23,064 nucleotides of DNA, taken from NCBI GenBank assembly GCA_018662905.1, contig JABJFE010000129.1:1-23064 (forward strand), read 5' to 3'. Under the pieces are notes generated by a model. It was not told where the DNA came from. It did no database searches and saw only the letters and a program-made list of their open reading frames with translations. The position numbers were made by a program, and so were the translations under genes. This document shows positions 7,971-14,896 of this stretch, piece by piece; position 1 is the stretch's first letter, and every line of letters begins with the position of its first letter. Source of the DNA: Flavobacteriaceae bacterium (GTDB taxonomy: Bacteria > Bacteroidota > Bacteroidia > Flavobacteriales > Flavobacteriaceae).

Positions 7971-8684
7971 ATGAAAAACATAAAATATTTTTTATTGACG
8001 CTAGTTATTATTTACTCCTACTCGTGTGCTTCTTTATCTCTGTTTTCACCCGAAACACATAATCACTATACCAGTAGTAATGATAGTTCAAGTAAAAATG
8101 AACCGGTTGTAAATAAAGCAAATACTATTAACTTGTTTAATGGTACAGATTTAAATGGCTGGATAATTTATGGAACAGAAAAGTGGTATGTTGAGGATGG
8201 TTTTTTGATTTGTGAAAGTGGGCCAAATGCTGAATATGGATATTTAGGTACTGATGATTATTATAAAAATTTTGTATTGAACCTTGAGTTTATGCAAGAA
8301 GCTAATGGAAATAGTGGTGTTTTTTTTAGATCTACTGTTGATGGAACAAAAGTAAGCGGTTGGCAAGTTGAAGTGGCTCCACCTGGATTATACACAGGAG
8401 GAATTTATGAGTCATACGGTAGAGGTTGGCTTGTAAAACCTAGTATGGGTAAAGACTCTTCATTAATTATGGGTGATTGGAATAAGCTTACTGTGAAAGT
8501 TCAAGACCAAACCGTTACTACGTGGCTAAATGGTAACAAAATGATTTCTTATACCGACAAAAAGATTGGAGAAGCTAATGGCAGAATTGCATTACAGATT
8601 CACGATGGTGGTGGAATTAAGGTTAAATGGAGAAACATTAAACTTCAAAAATTAGACAGTTCTGACCTAGACATTAATTTTTAA
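7971..8684 (+). CDS. DUF1080 lipoprotein (3-keto-disaccharide hydrolase family)
   Basis: This 237-residue protein has a lipoprotein-like signal (hydrophobic residues 6-17, Cys19 in SYSC, a loose lipobox) and a Ser/Asn-rich spacer to about residue 45. One DUF1080 domain of concanavalin-like fold follows: NLFNGTDLNGW at the start, then NGNSGVFFRS, GWQVEV, GGIYE, and a closing GGGIKVKWRNIKL. Family members are linked to hydrolysis of 3-keto-glycosides, the second half of an oxidation-first route of glycoside cleavage, but many are uncharacterised. No GFO/IDH-type oxidoreductase that would make a 3-keto substrate is in the window. It is divergent from the GH123/PHP pair, and its last 11 bases overlap anmK. 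Confidence 0.87.
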   Translation: MKNIKYFLLTLVIIYSYSCASLSLFSPETHNHYTSSNDSSSKNEPVVNKANTINLFNGTDLNGWIIYGTEKWYVEDGFLICESGPNAEYGYLGTDDYYKNFVLNLEFMQEANGNSGVFFRSTVDGTKVSGWQVEVAPPGLYTGGIYESYGRGWLVKPSMGKDSSLIMGDWNKLTVKVQDQTVTTWLNGNKMISYTDKKIGEANGRIALQIHDGGGIKVKWRNIKLQKLDSSDLDINF

Positions 8685-9741
8685 AAATTTTTCCTGAAGA
8701 ATGATCTTTACTAGCACCTGTAACAGTTTTTAAACAGTTTACTTTATTTTTAAAACGTAGTAATCCCATATAAGCAAATATCAAAGCTTCTTTATTATTA
8801 ATAATTTCTTTATCTGGTAAAAAAACTTCACATTTCAGCTTGTTTATTAAGCTCTTAATGATAGTTTTATTGTACGTTCCTCCTCCCGTAACTAGTACGG
8901 TTTCGTTTTTGCTATTTCCTATTAATGAAATCTTTATTTGATCAGTAATGTGTTCAATAAATGTTATTAAAATGTCATTGTAATTAATTGAAAATGAATT
9001 TATTAATGGAATTACTTTTTCATTTACATACTCAATCCCTAGTGATTTTGGTCCTTCAATTTTATAAAAATTCATCGAATTTAATTTTTCCAGCAAATTT
9101 ATATTAACACTTCCTTTTTCAGAAAGTTTTCCGTTTTCGTCGAAAGGGTAACCTAATTTTTTTGAATAATAATTTAGTACTGTATTGACTGGACAAATAT
9201 CGAAAGCCTTAATTGATTTGTTTTTTTTAATCGAAATGTTTCCAAAACCACCAAGGTTTAAGCAATATTTAAAGTTTTTAAATAGGTGTAAGTCTCCAAT
9301 AGGTACTAAAGGGGCACCTTGTCCTCCTAATTTTACATCTTGAGTTCTAAAGTCGCATATTAAATTAATATTTATATTATTAAATATTAGTTTACCATTA
9401 CCAATTTGTTTGGTTATTCCTTTTTCTGGCTGATGAAAAACTGTATGTCCGTGAGAAGAAACTAATTTTATTATTGGACTTCCAATATTCATAATAAAAT
9501 TATTAATATAATTACTAATTAATATTCCAAATTCATCATCTAATTTATTAAGGTCTTTCTCTTTTAAATTAATAGCATTTGAAAGTCTATTGATCCATTC
9601 AGATGAATAATTATAAGTTTGACTATTTAAAATTTTAAAATTTGTATAATTATCACAGTCAAATGAAACTAAACATAAGTCAAGACCGTCAAGTGACGTT
9701 CCACTCATAGCTCCAATAACGTTAATAGTATTTGAATACAT
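8674..9741 (-). CDS. anmK: Anhydro-N-acetylmuramic acid kinase AnmK
   Basis: This 355-residue cytoplasmic kinase phosphorylates 1,6-anhydro-MurNAc and opens its ring to give MurNAc-6-phosphate in peptidoglycan recycling. The N-terminal motif GAMSGTSLDGLDL (residues 10-22) is the family signature. Further motifs are SSHGHTVFHQP, the QGAPLVP segment, NLGGFGNIS and VTGGGTYN. The catalytic-base region reads AFDICPVN where E. coli-type enzymes have FDTGPGN; the Asp is kept. Length is normal for the family. It is the last gene of the minus-strand block, 43 bases after rpe, and its 3' end overlaps the DUF1080 gene by 11 bp. Its start codon lies inside a perfect inverted repeat (9735-9757). Confidence 0.93.
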   Translation of the reverse strand: MYSNTINVIGAMSGTSLDGLDLCLVSFDCDNYTNFKILNSQTYNYSSEWINRLSNAINLKEKDLNKLDDEFGILISNYINNFIMNIGSPIIKLVSSHGHTVFHQPEKGITKQIGNGKLIFNNININLICDFRTQDVKLGGQGAPLVPIGDLHLFKNFKYCLNLGGFGNISIKKNKSIKAFDICPVNTVLNYYSKKLGYPFDENGKLSEKGSVNINLLEKLNSMNFYKIEGPKSLGIEYVNEKVIPLINSFSINYNDILITFIEHITDQIKISLIGNSKNETVLVTGGGTYNKTIIKSLINKLKCEVFLPDKEIINNKEALIFAYMGLLRFKNKVNCLKTVTGASKDHSSGKIFKN

Positions 9742-9757
9742 ATTTTAAATATGTATT
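9735..9757. repeat. Inverted repeat covering the anmK start codon
   Basis: AATACATATTT and AAATATGTATT are perfect 11-bp arms separated by one base. The anmK ATG (minus 9741-9739) lies inside one arm. As RNA it could fold a weak all-AU stem with one G-C pair that occludes the start codon; as DNA it could be an operator. Either role is inference. Confidence 0.4.
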
Positions 9758-9789
9758 AAATTAATTAAAAACTTTGGAATTAATTTAAT
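9755..9789. repeat. 12-bp inverted repeat between rpe and anmK
   Basis: ATTAAATTAATT (9755-9766) and AATTAATTTAAT (9778-9789) are perfect complements around an 11-base spacer, AAAAACTTTGG. The second arm includes the rpe stop codon, and the first arm shares three bases with the repeat over the anmK start. The stem is entirely A/T with no following T-run, so it is not a normal intrinsic terminator. A processing or attenuation site is possible. Confidence 0.35.
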
Positions 9790-10438
9790 TAATTAATAAG
9801 GATAGTTCAGAAATTGTTTCAGTTGGATTTTTAGATTTAAACACAAAACTTCCAGCAACTAATGCGTTAGCACCACATTCAATCAATTTTTTTGCATTTT
9901 GTGAATTTACACCACCATCAATTTCAATGATAGCTTTAGAGTTTTGATTTTCTATCAATGATTTAAGTTCCTTGACCTTGTCATATGTTTCTTCAATAAA
10001 TGATTGTCCGCCAAATCCAGGATTTACACTCATTATACACACTAGGTCAAGATCTTTAATAATTGACTTTAATGATGAAATTGGTGTGTGAGGGTTTAAG
10101 GCTACACCAGCCTTCATTTTTAAACCCTTGATTCTCTGAATAGTTCTGTGTAGATGCGTACAGGCTTCAAAATGAACGGTTAGTATATCAGCACCAAGTT
10201 CAGCAAAGTTTTCTAGATAATTATCAGGGTTGACAATCATTAAATGTACGTCCAAAGTTTTTTTTGCATTCTTTTTTAAAATGTTCATTATAGGTGTTCC
10301 AAAAGAAATATTTGGCACAAAAACCCCATCCATTACATCAATGTGAAACCATTTAGCTTCACTTTTGTTTACCATTTCAATCTCACGATTTAGATTTCCA
10401 AAATCACAGGCAAGCATTGATGGAGCAATAATATTCAT
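9785..10438 (-). CDS. rpe: Ribulose-phosphate 3-epimerase
   Basis: This 217-residue TIM barrel interconverts ribulose-5-phosphate and xylulose-5-phosphate in the non-oxidative pentose phosphate pathway. Visible motifs are IAPSMLACDF at the N-terminus, WFHIDVMDGVFVPN (metal ligands and catalytic Asp), LDVHLMI, the phosphate-region loop MSVNPGFGGQSF, and the second catalytic Asp in EIDGGVN. Length is standard. It starts two bases after the rpoD stop, so the two genes are almost certainly on one transcript; pairing of the main sigma gene with rpe is familiar in flavobacteria. Confidence 0.97.
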   Translation of the reverse strand: MNIIAPSMLACDFGNLNREIEMVNKSEAKWFHIDVMDGVFVPNISFGTPIMNILKKNAKKTLDVHLMIVNPDNYLENFAELGADILTVHFEACTHLHRTIQRIKGLKMKAGVALNPHTPISSLKSIIKDLDLVCIMSVNPGFGGQSFIEETYDKVKELKSLIENQNSKAIIEIDGGVNSQNAKKLIECGANALVAGSFVFKSKNPTETISELSLLIN

Positions 10439-10440
10439 TT

Positions 10441-11304
10441 CTAACCTAAATAAGTTTTTAATATTCTGCTTCTTGAGGTGTGTTTAAGTCTTCTAATAGC
10501 TTTTTCTTTAATCTGTCTTACTCTTTCTCTGGTAAGATCAAATGTTTCTCCAATTTCCTCTAGTGTCATAGCATGTTTTTCTCCCAAACCAAAGTATAAT
10601 CTAACTACGTCAGCTTCTCTTGGCGTTAGTGTTTCAAGTGCCCTTTCTATTTCAGTCCTTAGGGATTCATGTAATAAATTTCTATCAGGATTTGGTGATT
10701 CACCACTACGAAGTACATCATACAGGTTTGAATCTTCCCCTTCAACCAAAGGTGCATCCATTGATACGTGCCTTCCTGAATTTTTCATTGATTCTTTGAC
10801 ATCAGAAACTGTCATATCTAACTCTTTTGCAATTTCTTCAGCAGAGGGAACACGTTCGTTAGCTTGCTCTAAAAACGCATACATTTTATTGATTTTATTA
10901 ATAGATCCAATTTTATTTAAAGGAAGTCTAACGATCCTAGACTGCTCTGCAAGTGCTTGTAATATAGATTGTCTAATCCACCAAACTGCGTATGAAATAA
11001 ATTTAAATCCTCTAGTTTCATCAAATCTCTTAGCAGCCTTAATTAAACCTAAATTTCCTTCATTTATTAGATCGGGAAGAGTTAGTCCCTGATTTTGATA
11101 TTGCTTTGCTACAGAAACAACAAATCTTAAATTTGCTTTGGTAAGTTTATCTAATGCATTTGTATCTCCTGCTCTAATTTTTTGAGCTAATTCAACCTCT
11201 TCCTCAGCGGTAATTAAGTCGACCTTCCCTATTTCTTGTAAGTATTTATCTAAGGATGCAGTTTCTCTATTTGTTACCTGTTTGGTTATTTTTAATTGTC
11301 TCAT
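10441..11304 (-). CDS. rpoD: Primary sigma factor RpoD (Bacteroidota sigma-70 type)
   Basis: This 287-residue group 1 sigma factor lacks region 1.1, as is normal for Bacteroidota. Region 1.2 is near residues 18-50, and region 2 includes LTKANLRFVVSVAKQYQNQG and the -7 recognition/melting segment FISYAVWWIRQSILQAL. Region 3 follows, and region 4 near the C-terminus has the helix-turn-helix MTLEEIGETFDLTRERVRQI. Its length and sequence fit the housekeeping sigma that recognises TAnnTTTG promoters, several of which are seen in this window. It lies 64 bases after pnp and two bases before rpe. No clear promoter of its own was seen in the 64-bp gap. Confidence 0.95.
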   Translation of the reverse strand: MRQLKITKQVTNRETASLDKYLQEIGKVDLITAEEEVELAQKIRAGDTNALDKLTKANLRFVVSVAKQYQNQGLTLPDLINEGNLGLIKAAKRFDETRGFKFISYAVWWIRQSILQALAEQSRIVRLPLNKIGSINKINKMYAFLEQANERVPSAEEIAKELDMTVSDVKESMKNSGRHVSMDAPLVEGEDSNLYDVLRSGESPNPDRNLLHESLRTEIERALETLTPREADVVRLYFGLGEKHAMTLEEIGETFDLTRERVRQIKEKAIRRLKHTSRSRILKTYLG

Positions 11305-11368
11305 TGTGATGTATTAGACTTATTATACGTTAAAACATGTAAAAAGGTTACAATAATTATAAATACAA

Positions 11369-13576
11369 TTATCTATTGCCTCTATTATTTCTATTATCTC
11401 TCCCTCTATTGTCTGATCGAGGAGCCCTAGGTGGTCTTTCAACATAACCTTCAGGCTTATCCAATAAAGCTTTTCTTGAAACTTTTTCTTTTCTCGTTCT
11501 TGGATCGGTTCCAAAGTATTTAACCTCTAATTCGTCCCCAAGTTTAAGAACATCACTAACATTATCTGTTCTTTCCCAAGCGATTTCACTTACATGTAAT
11601 AAAACTTCATTTCCTGGAGCTTCTAGATATTCTACTACGGCTCCAAAATCTAACATTTTTATTACTTTAACTTTATATGTATTACCTTTTACTGGTTTAA
11701 ATAAAAGTGAATCTATTTTTGCAAGAACAGAATCAATTCCATCTTGGTCTGTTCCAAGAATTTCTACAATTCCTTCTTCAGTTACAGGATCTTCATTTAT
11801 AACAATAGTACAACCAGTTGTTTTTTGTAATTCTTGAATTACTTTACCGCCTGGTCCAATAAAAGGGCCTATGAACTCATTAGGAATTCTACTAGTAACC
11901 ATTTTTGGAGAATGCGGTTTAACATCTGCATTTGGTCTTTCTATAGTTTCAGTTATTTTGTTTAAAATATGAAGTCTTCCATCTCTTGCTTGTTTTAGTG
12001 CATTAACTAAGATTTCATATGATAATCCTTTTATTTTAATGTCCATTTGGCAAGCGGTTATCCCTTCAGAAGTTCCAGTAACTTTAAAGTCCATGTCTCC
12101 TAAATGGTCTTCGTCTCCCAAAATATCACTTAAAACCGCATACCTATCTCCATCAGAAATTAGTCCCATTGCAATTCCGGAAACAGGTCTAGTAATTTGA
12201 ACTCCTGCATCCATAAGTGCCATAGTTCCTGAACAAACCGTTGCCATTGAAGAGGAACCGTTAGACTCAAGTACTTCACTTACCACTCTTACAGTGTAAG
12301 GGCAATCTTCAGGGATCATTCCTTTTAAGCCTCTTTGAGCTAAGTTACCATGTCCTACTTCCCTTCTTGATGTTCCTCTCAAAGGTCTTGCCTCACCAGT
12401 ACAAAATGGTGGAAAGTTATAATGAAGATAAAAATTTTCTTCACCTTCATAAGAAGGCATATCAATTTTGTTAGCATCTCTTGATGTTCCAAGAGTAACT
12501 GTAGCTAGAGCTTGAGTTTCACCTCGAGTAAAAATAGAAGATCCATGAGTGGACGGTAAGTAGTCTACCTCACACCATATATCTCTAATTTCATCAGTTT
12601 TTCTTCCATCAAGTCTAACTCCTTCACTTAATGTAAGCTCTCGAATAGCTTCTTTTTGAGACTTATTGAAATATTCTCCAATTAGTTTTCCGTACTCTTC
12701 TGTTTCCTCTTCACTAAAAGATAATTTGATTTCCTCTTTTAAATTTGAAAAAGCTAAACTACGTTCAGCTTTAGAAGTTCCTTTTTTAGCTATAGCATAA
12801 CATTTATCATACGAAGCGTCGTGAATTACTTTTGCTAATTCCTCATTTTTACTACTAGTTTCATATTCCCTTACTTGCTTTCTTCCAACTGAATCTGCTA
12901 ATCTCTCTTGTGCCTTAATTTGAATTTTTATTGATTCGTGAGCGAATTTGATTGCTTCCGCCATTTCCTCTTCACTACACTCATCCATTTCTCCTTCAAC
13001 CATCATTACTGAGTCAGCTGAAGCACCAACCATCATTTCAATATCAGCATTAGCTAATTGAGCTCTACTTGGATTAATAACAAATTCACCATCAATTCTA
13101 GCTACACGAGCTTCTGAAATTGCACATTCAAAAGGGAAATCACTTAATTGAATTGCAGCAGAAGCTGCAAGACCTGCAAGAGCATCAGGCATTACATCTT
13201 CATCATGAGACATTAATTGTATCATAACCTGAACTTCAGAATGATAATCCTTGGGAAATAGCGGACGTAAAACTCTGTCTACTAACCTCATGGTTAATAC
13301 TTCTCCGTCACTAGGTCTAGCTTCTCTTTTGAAAAATCCACCAGGATATCTTCCTGCAGCAGCAAATTTTTCTCTGTAATCAACAGTAAGAGGAAGGAAA
13401 TTAACATTGCTAGCTTCGTAGTTAGATACTACTGTACACAAAAGCATTGCTTTTCCCATTTGAACGACTACAGAACCGTGTGCTTGTTTAGCAAGTTTAC
13501 CGGTTTCTAGAGTTATTACTCTTCCATCTCCTAAATCGATGGATTCATTATAAGTTTTGATTTTCATATTTTTCAT
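11369..13576 (-). CDS. pnp: Polyribonucleotide nucleotidyltransferase (PNPase)
   Basis: This 735-residue phosphorolytic 3'-5' exoribonuclease takes part in mRNA turnover. There are two RNase PH-like halves with an alpha-helical linker between. The second carries LDGRKTDEIRDIWCEV and the catalytic-site segments GDEDHLGDMDFKV and ACQMDIKIKGL. A KH domain follows at about 563-620 (GxxG in IGPGGK) and an S1 domain at about 630-700. The last 28 residues are Arg/Gly/Asn-rich (NRGRDNRNNRGNR), probably an extra RNA-contacting tail. The ATG at 13576 is used; another ATG three codons in (13567) is equally possible. It follows rpsO by 60 bases, the conserved rpsO-pnp pair. Confidence 0.97.
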   Translation of the reverse strand: MKNMKIKTYNESIDLGDGRVITLETGKLAKQAHGSVVVQMGKAMLLCTVVSNYEASNVNFLPLTVDYREKFAAAGRYPGGFFKREARPSDGEVLTMRLVDRVLRPLFPKDYHSEVQVMIQLMSHDEDVMPDALAGLAASAAIQLSDFPFECAISEARVARIDGEFVINPSRAQLANADIEMMVGASADSVMMVEGEMDECSEEEMAEAIKFAHESIKIQIKAQERLADSVGRKQVREYETSSKNEELAKVIHDASYDKCYAIAKKGTSKAERSLAFSNLKEEIKLSFSEEETEEYGKLIGEYFNKSQKEAIRELTLSEGVRLDGRKTDEIRDIWCEVDYLPSTHGSSIFTRGETQALATVTLGTSRDANKIDMPSYEGEENFYLHYNFPPFCTGEARPLRGTSRREVGHGNLAQRGLKGMIPEDCPYTVRVVSEVLESNGSSSMATVCSGTMALMDAGVQITRPVSGIAMGLISDGDRYAVLSDILGDEDHLGDMDFKVTGTSEGITACQMDIKIKGLSYEILVNALKQARDGRLHILNKITETIERPNADVKPHSPKMVTSRIPNEFIGPFIGPGGKVIQELQKTTGCTIVINEDPVTEEGIVEILGTDQDGIDSVLAKIDSLLFKPVKGNTYKVKVIKMLDFGAVVEYLEAPGNEVLLHVSEIAWERTDNVSDVLKLGDELEVKYFGTDPRTRKEKVSRKALLDKPEGYVERPPRAPRSDNRGRDNRNNRGNR

Positions 13577-13636
13577 TAAATTAATTAAGTTGTGTTGTGT
13601 CTTAAGTAGAATACCAATGAAAAACTGTGTAAAAAA

Positions 13637-13906
13637 CTATTTACGTAAGTTTAATTTTTTGATTATTTCACGATATCTATTAATGTCTTTTTTCTTTAGA
13701 TAGCTCAACAAACTTTTTCTTTTACCAACCATCATTACTAAAGATCTTTCTGTGTTAAAATCTTTTCTGTTATTTTTAAGATGATCAGTTAAATGGTTAA
13801 TTCGTTTTGTGAATAATGCAATTTGACCTTCAGCTGAACCTGTATCAGATTCTGATTTACCATGTTCTTTGAAGATTTCTTTTTTGTTTTCTTTTGTTAA
13901 ATACAT
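13637..13906 (-). CDS. rpsO: 30S ribosomal protein S15
   Basis: This 89-residue protein has the S15 pattern throughout: the start YLTKENKKEIFKEHG, then SDTGSAEGQIALFTKRINHL, HLKNNRKDFNTERSL, and GKRKSLLSYLKKKDINRYREI. It binds the central domain of 16S rRNA early in 30S assembly. It is encoded between accD and pnp. A TAnnTTTG box and a perfect hairpin in its leader suggest its own promoter and possibly leader-based autoregulation, as known for S15 in other bacteria. Confidence 0.98.
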   Translation of the reverse strand: MYLTKENKKEIFKEHGKSESDTGSAEGQIALFTKRINHLTDHLKNNRKDFNTERSLVMMVGKRKSLLSYLKKKDINRYREIIKKLNLRK

Positions 13907-13936
13907 GCCAATATTATTTTAAATGATTTTTATGTA

Positions 13937-13956
13937 GCTAATTAATTTTAATTAGC
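13937..13956 (-). promoter_or_regulatory. Hairpin in the rpsO leader
   Basis: GCTAATTA and TAATTAGC form a perfect 8-bp stem with a four-base loop. It starts just after the predicted -7 box of rpsO and 30 bases before the start codon, so it would sit at the 5' end of the mRNA. No T-run follows in the reading direction, so it does not look like the accD terminator. An S15-binding leader is an attractive guess because S15 represses its own mRNA in several phyla, but the fold does not match a leader type I can name. Confidence 0.45.
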
Positions 13957-13960
13957 GCGG

Positions 13961-13980
13961 CAAATATAAGATTATATTTG
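13961..13980. promoter_or_regulatory. rpsO promoter -7 box within a symmetric element
   Basis: On the minus strand TATATTTG (13968 to 13961) matches the Bacteroidota -7 consensus TAnnTTTG and is followed by CCGCGC. That puts a start site near 13955 and a leader of about 49 bases for rpsO. The box is one arm of a perfect 9-bp inverted repeat (arms 13961-13969 and 13972-13980), and the other arm is a plus-strand TATATTTG pointing into the accD 3' end. No clear -33 TTG was found. Confidence 0.55.
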
Positions 13981-13994
13981 AGAAATAAGTAATT

Positions 13995-14852
13995 TTAAAT
14001 TGACCTTAATGGTCTGTTAAGAATTAAATCAAAATATAAATTGATTTTTTTCTTAAGTTCAGTTCGAGAAGTGATAAAATCTAAAAACCCGTGTTCTAAT
14101 AAAAATTCAGAAGTTTGAAAACCCTCAGGTAAATCTTTTCCTGTTGTGTCCTTCACTACTCTTGGACCAGCAAATGCTATTAATGCTCCTGGCTCAGAAA
14201 TATTAATATCTCCAAGCATTGCAAAAGATGCTGTAGTACCTCCAGTTGTTGGATCTGTACACAATGAAACATATGGTAGTTTATTATTAGACAACTGAGC
14301 AAGTTTAGCAGATGTTTTAGCCATTTGCATTAAAGATATGGCTCCTTCCATCATTCTAGCCCCTCCAGATTTTGAAATTATAATTAATGGAATCTTTTTT
14401 TTAATGGCAGTATCTATTGCTCTACTTATTTTTTCTCCAACTACTGAACCCATTGATCCTCCAATAAATCTAAAATCCATACAAGCAATAACCACATCTT
14501 CACCACAAGATTTACCTACAGCAACTTTTATAGCATCTTTTAAACCTGTCTTTTTTATCGCATCTTTAGCTCTTTGTTTGTATGATTTGGTATCAGTAAA
14601 TTTTAGAGGGTCTTTTGATTTAATATTTTGATCAATTTCTTTAAACTTATCATCAAATAGAATATTAAAATATTCTTGACTACCAATTCTAATATGAAAG
14701 CCGTCTTCTGGTGAAACAAAAGAATTATTTTCTAATTCTTCAGTATCAATAATTTTTCCAGTTGGAGTTTTATGCCATAATCCTTCTGGTGTATCCTTTT
14801 TTTCTCTAGTGGAAGTATGTATTCCTTTTGTTTTTCTTTTAAACCAAGCCAT
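13995..14852 (-). CDS. accD: Acetyl-CoA carboxylase carboxyltransferase subunit beta
   Basis: This 285-residue protein is the beta subunit of the carboxyltransferase that moves CO2 from carboxybiotin to acetyl-CoA, the first step of fatty acid synthesis. The crotonase-like core shows GGSMGSVVGEKISRAID, SKSGGARMMEGAISLMQM (oxyanion-hole glycines) and DPTTGGTTASFAMLGD. The N-terminal start MAWFKRKTKGI is typical. The region that in E. coli and B. subtilis holds a four-cysteine zinc ribbon (here about residues 25-58) contains no cysteine at all and reads LWHKTPTGKI then VSPEDGFHIRIG. I recall the same loss in other flavobacterial AccD proteins. It lies 35 bases after fbaA and has its own predicted promoter. 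Confidence 0.96.
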   Translation of the reverse strand: MAWFKRKTKGIHTSTREKKDTPEGLWHKTPTGKIIDTEELENNSFVSPEDGFHIRIGSQEYFNILFDDKFKEIDQNIKSKDPLKFTDTKSYKQRAKDAIKKTGLKDAIKVAVGKSCGEDVVIACMDFRFIGGSMGSVVGEKISRAIDTAIKKKIPLIIISKSGGARMMEGAISLMQMAKTSAKLAQLSNNKLPYVSLCTDPTTGGTTASFAMLGDINISEPGALIAFAGPRVVKDTTGKDLPEGFQTSEFLLEHGFLDFITSRTELKKKINLYFDLILNRPLRSI

Positions 14853-14868
14853 ATCAAGGATGTTTGTT

Positions 14869-14896
14869 CAAATATACTAAACCAAATTTACTTCAA
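14869..14896 (-). promoter_or_regulatory. Predicted accD promoter
   Basis: Reading the minus strand, TTG (14896-14894), 17 bases, then TATATTTG (14876-14869) match the Bacteroidota -33 TTG and -7 TAnnTTTG elements. The start site would lie near 14862, giving a leader of about ten bases. The -33 element is inside the end of fbaA, so accD may be made both from this site and by read-through. Confidence 0.55.

Noticed and set aside
4616..8684. tRNA-Arg as an integration site for a mobile island carrying the exported enzymes
   Set aside because: No integrase, no direct repeat of the tRNA 3' end found downstream, and base composition looks like the rest of the window.
10478..11092. 204-codon open frame on the plus strand opposite rpoD
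   Set aside because: It lies wholly within rpoD, its translation is Ser/Leu/Ile-rich with no family pattern, and it is explained by codon bias of the conserved sigma gene.
11341..11368. Possible pnp terminator, an ATAATT/AATTAT stem after the pnp stop
   Set aside because: The stem is six A/T pairs with no T-run; too weak to call a terminator.
11323..11514. 63-codon minus-strand frame overlapping the pnp 3' end
   Set aside because: It is in another frame of the conserved S1/tail region of pnp and has no family resemblance.
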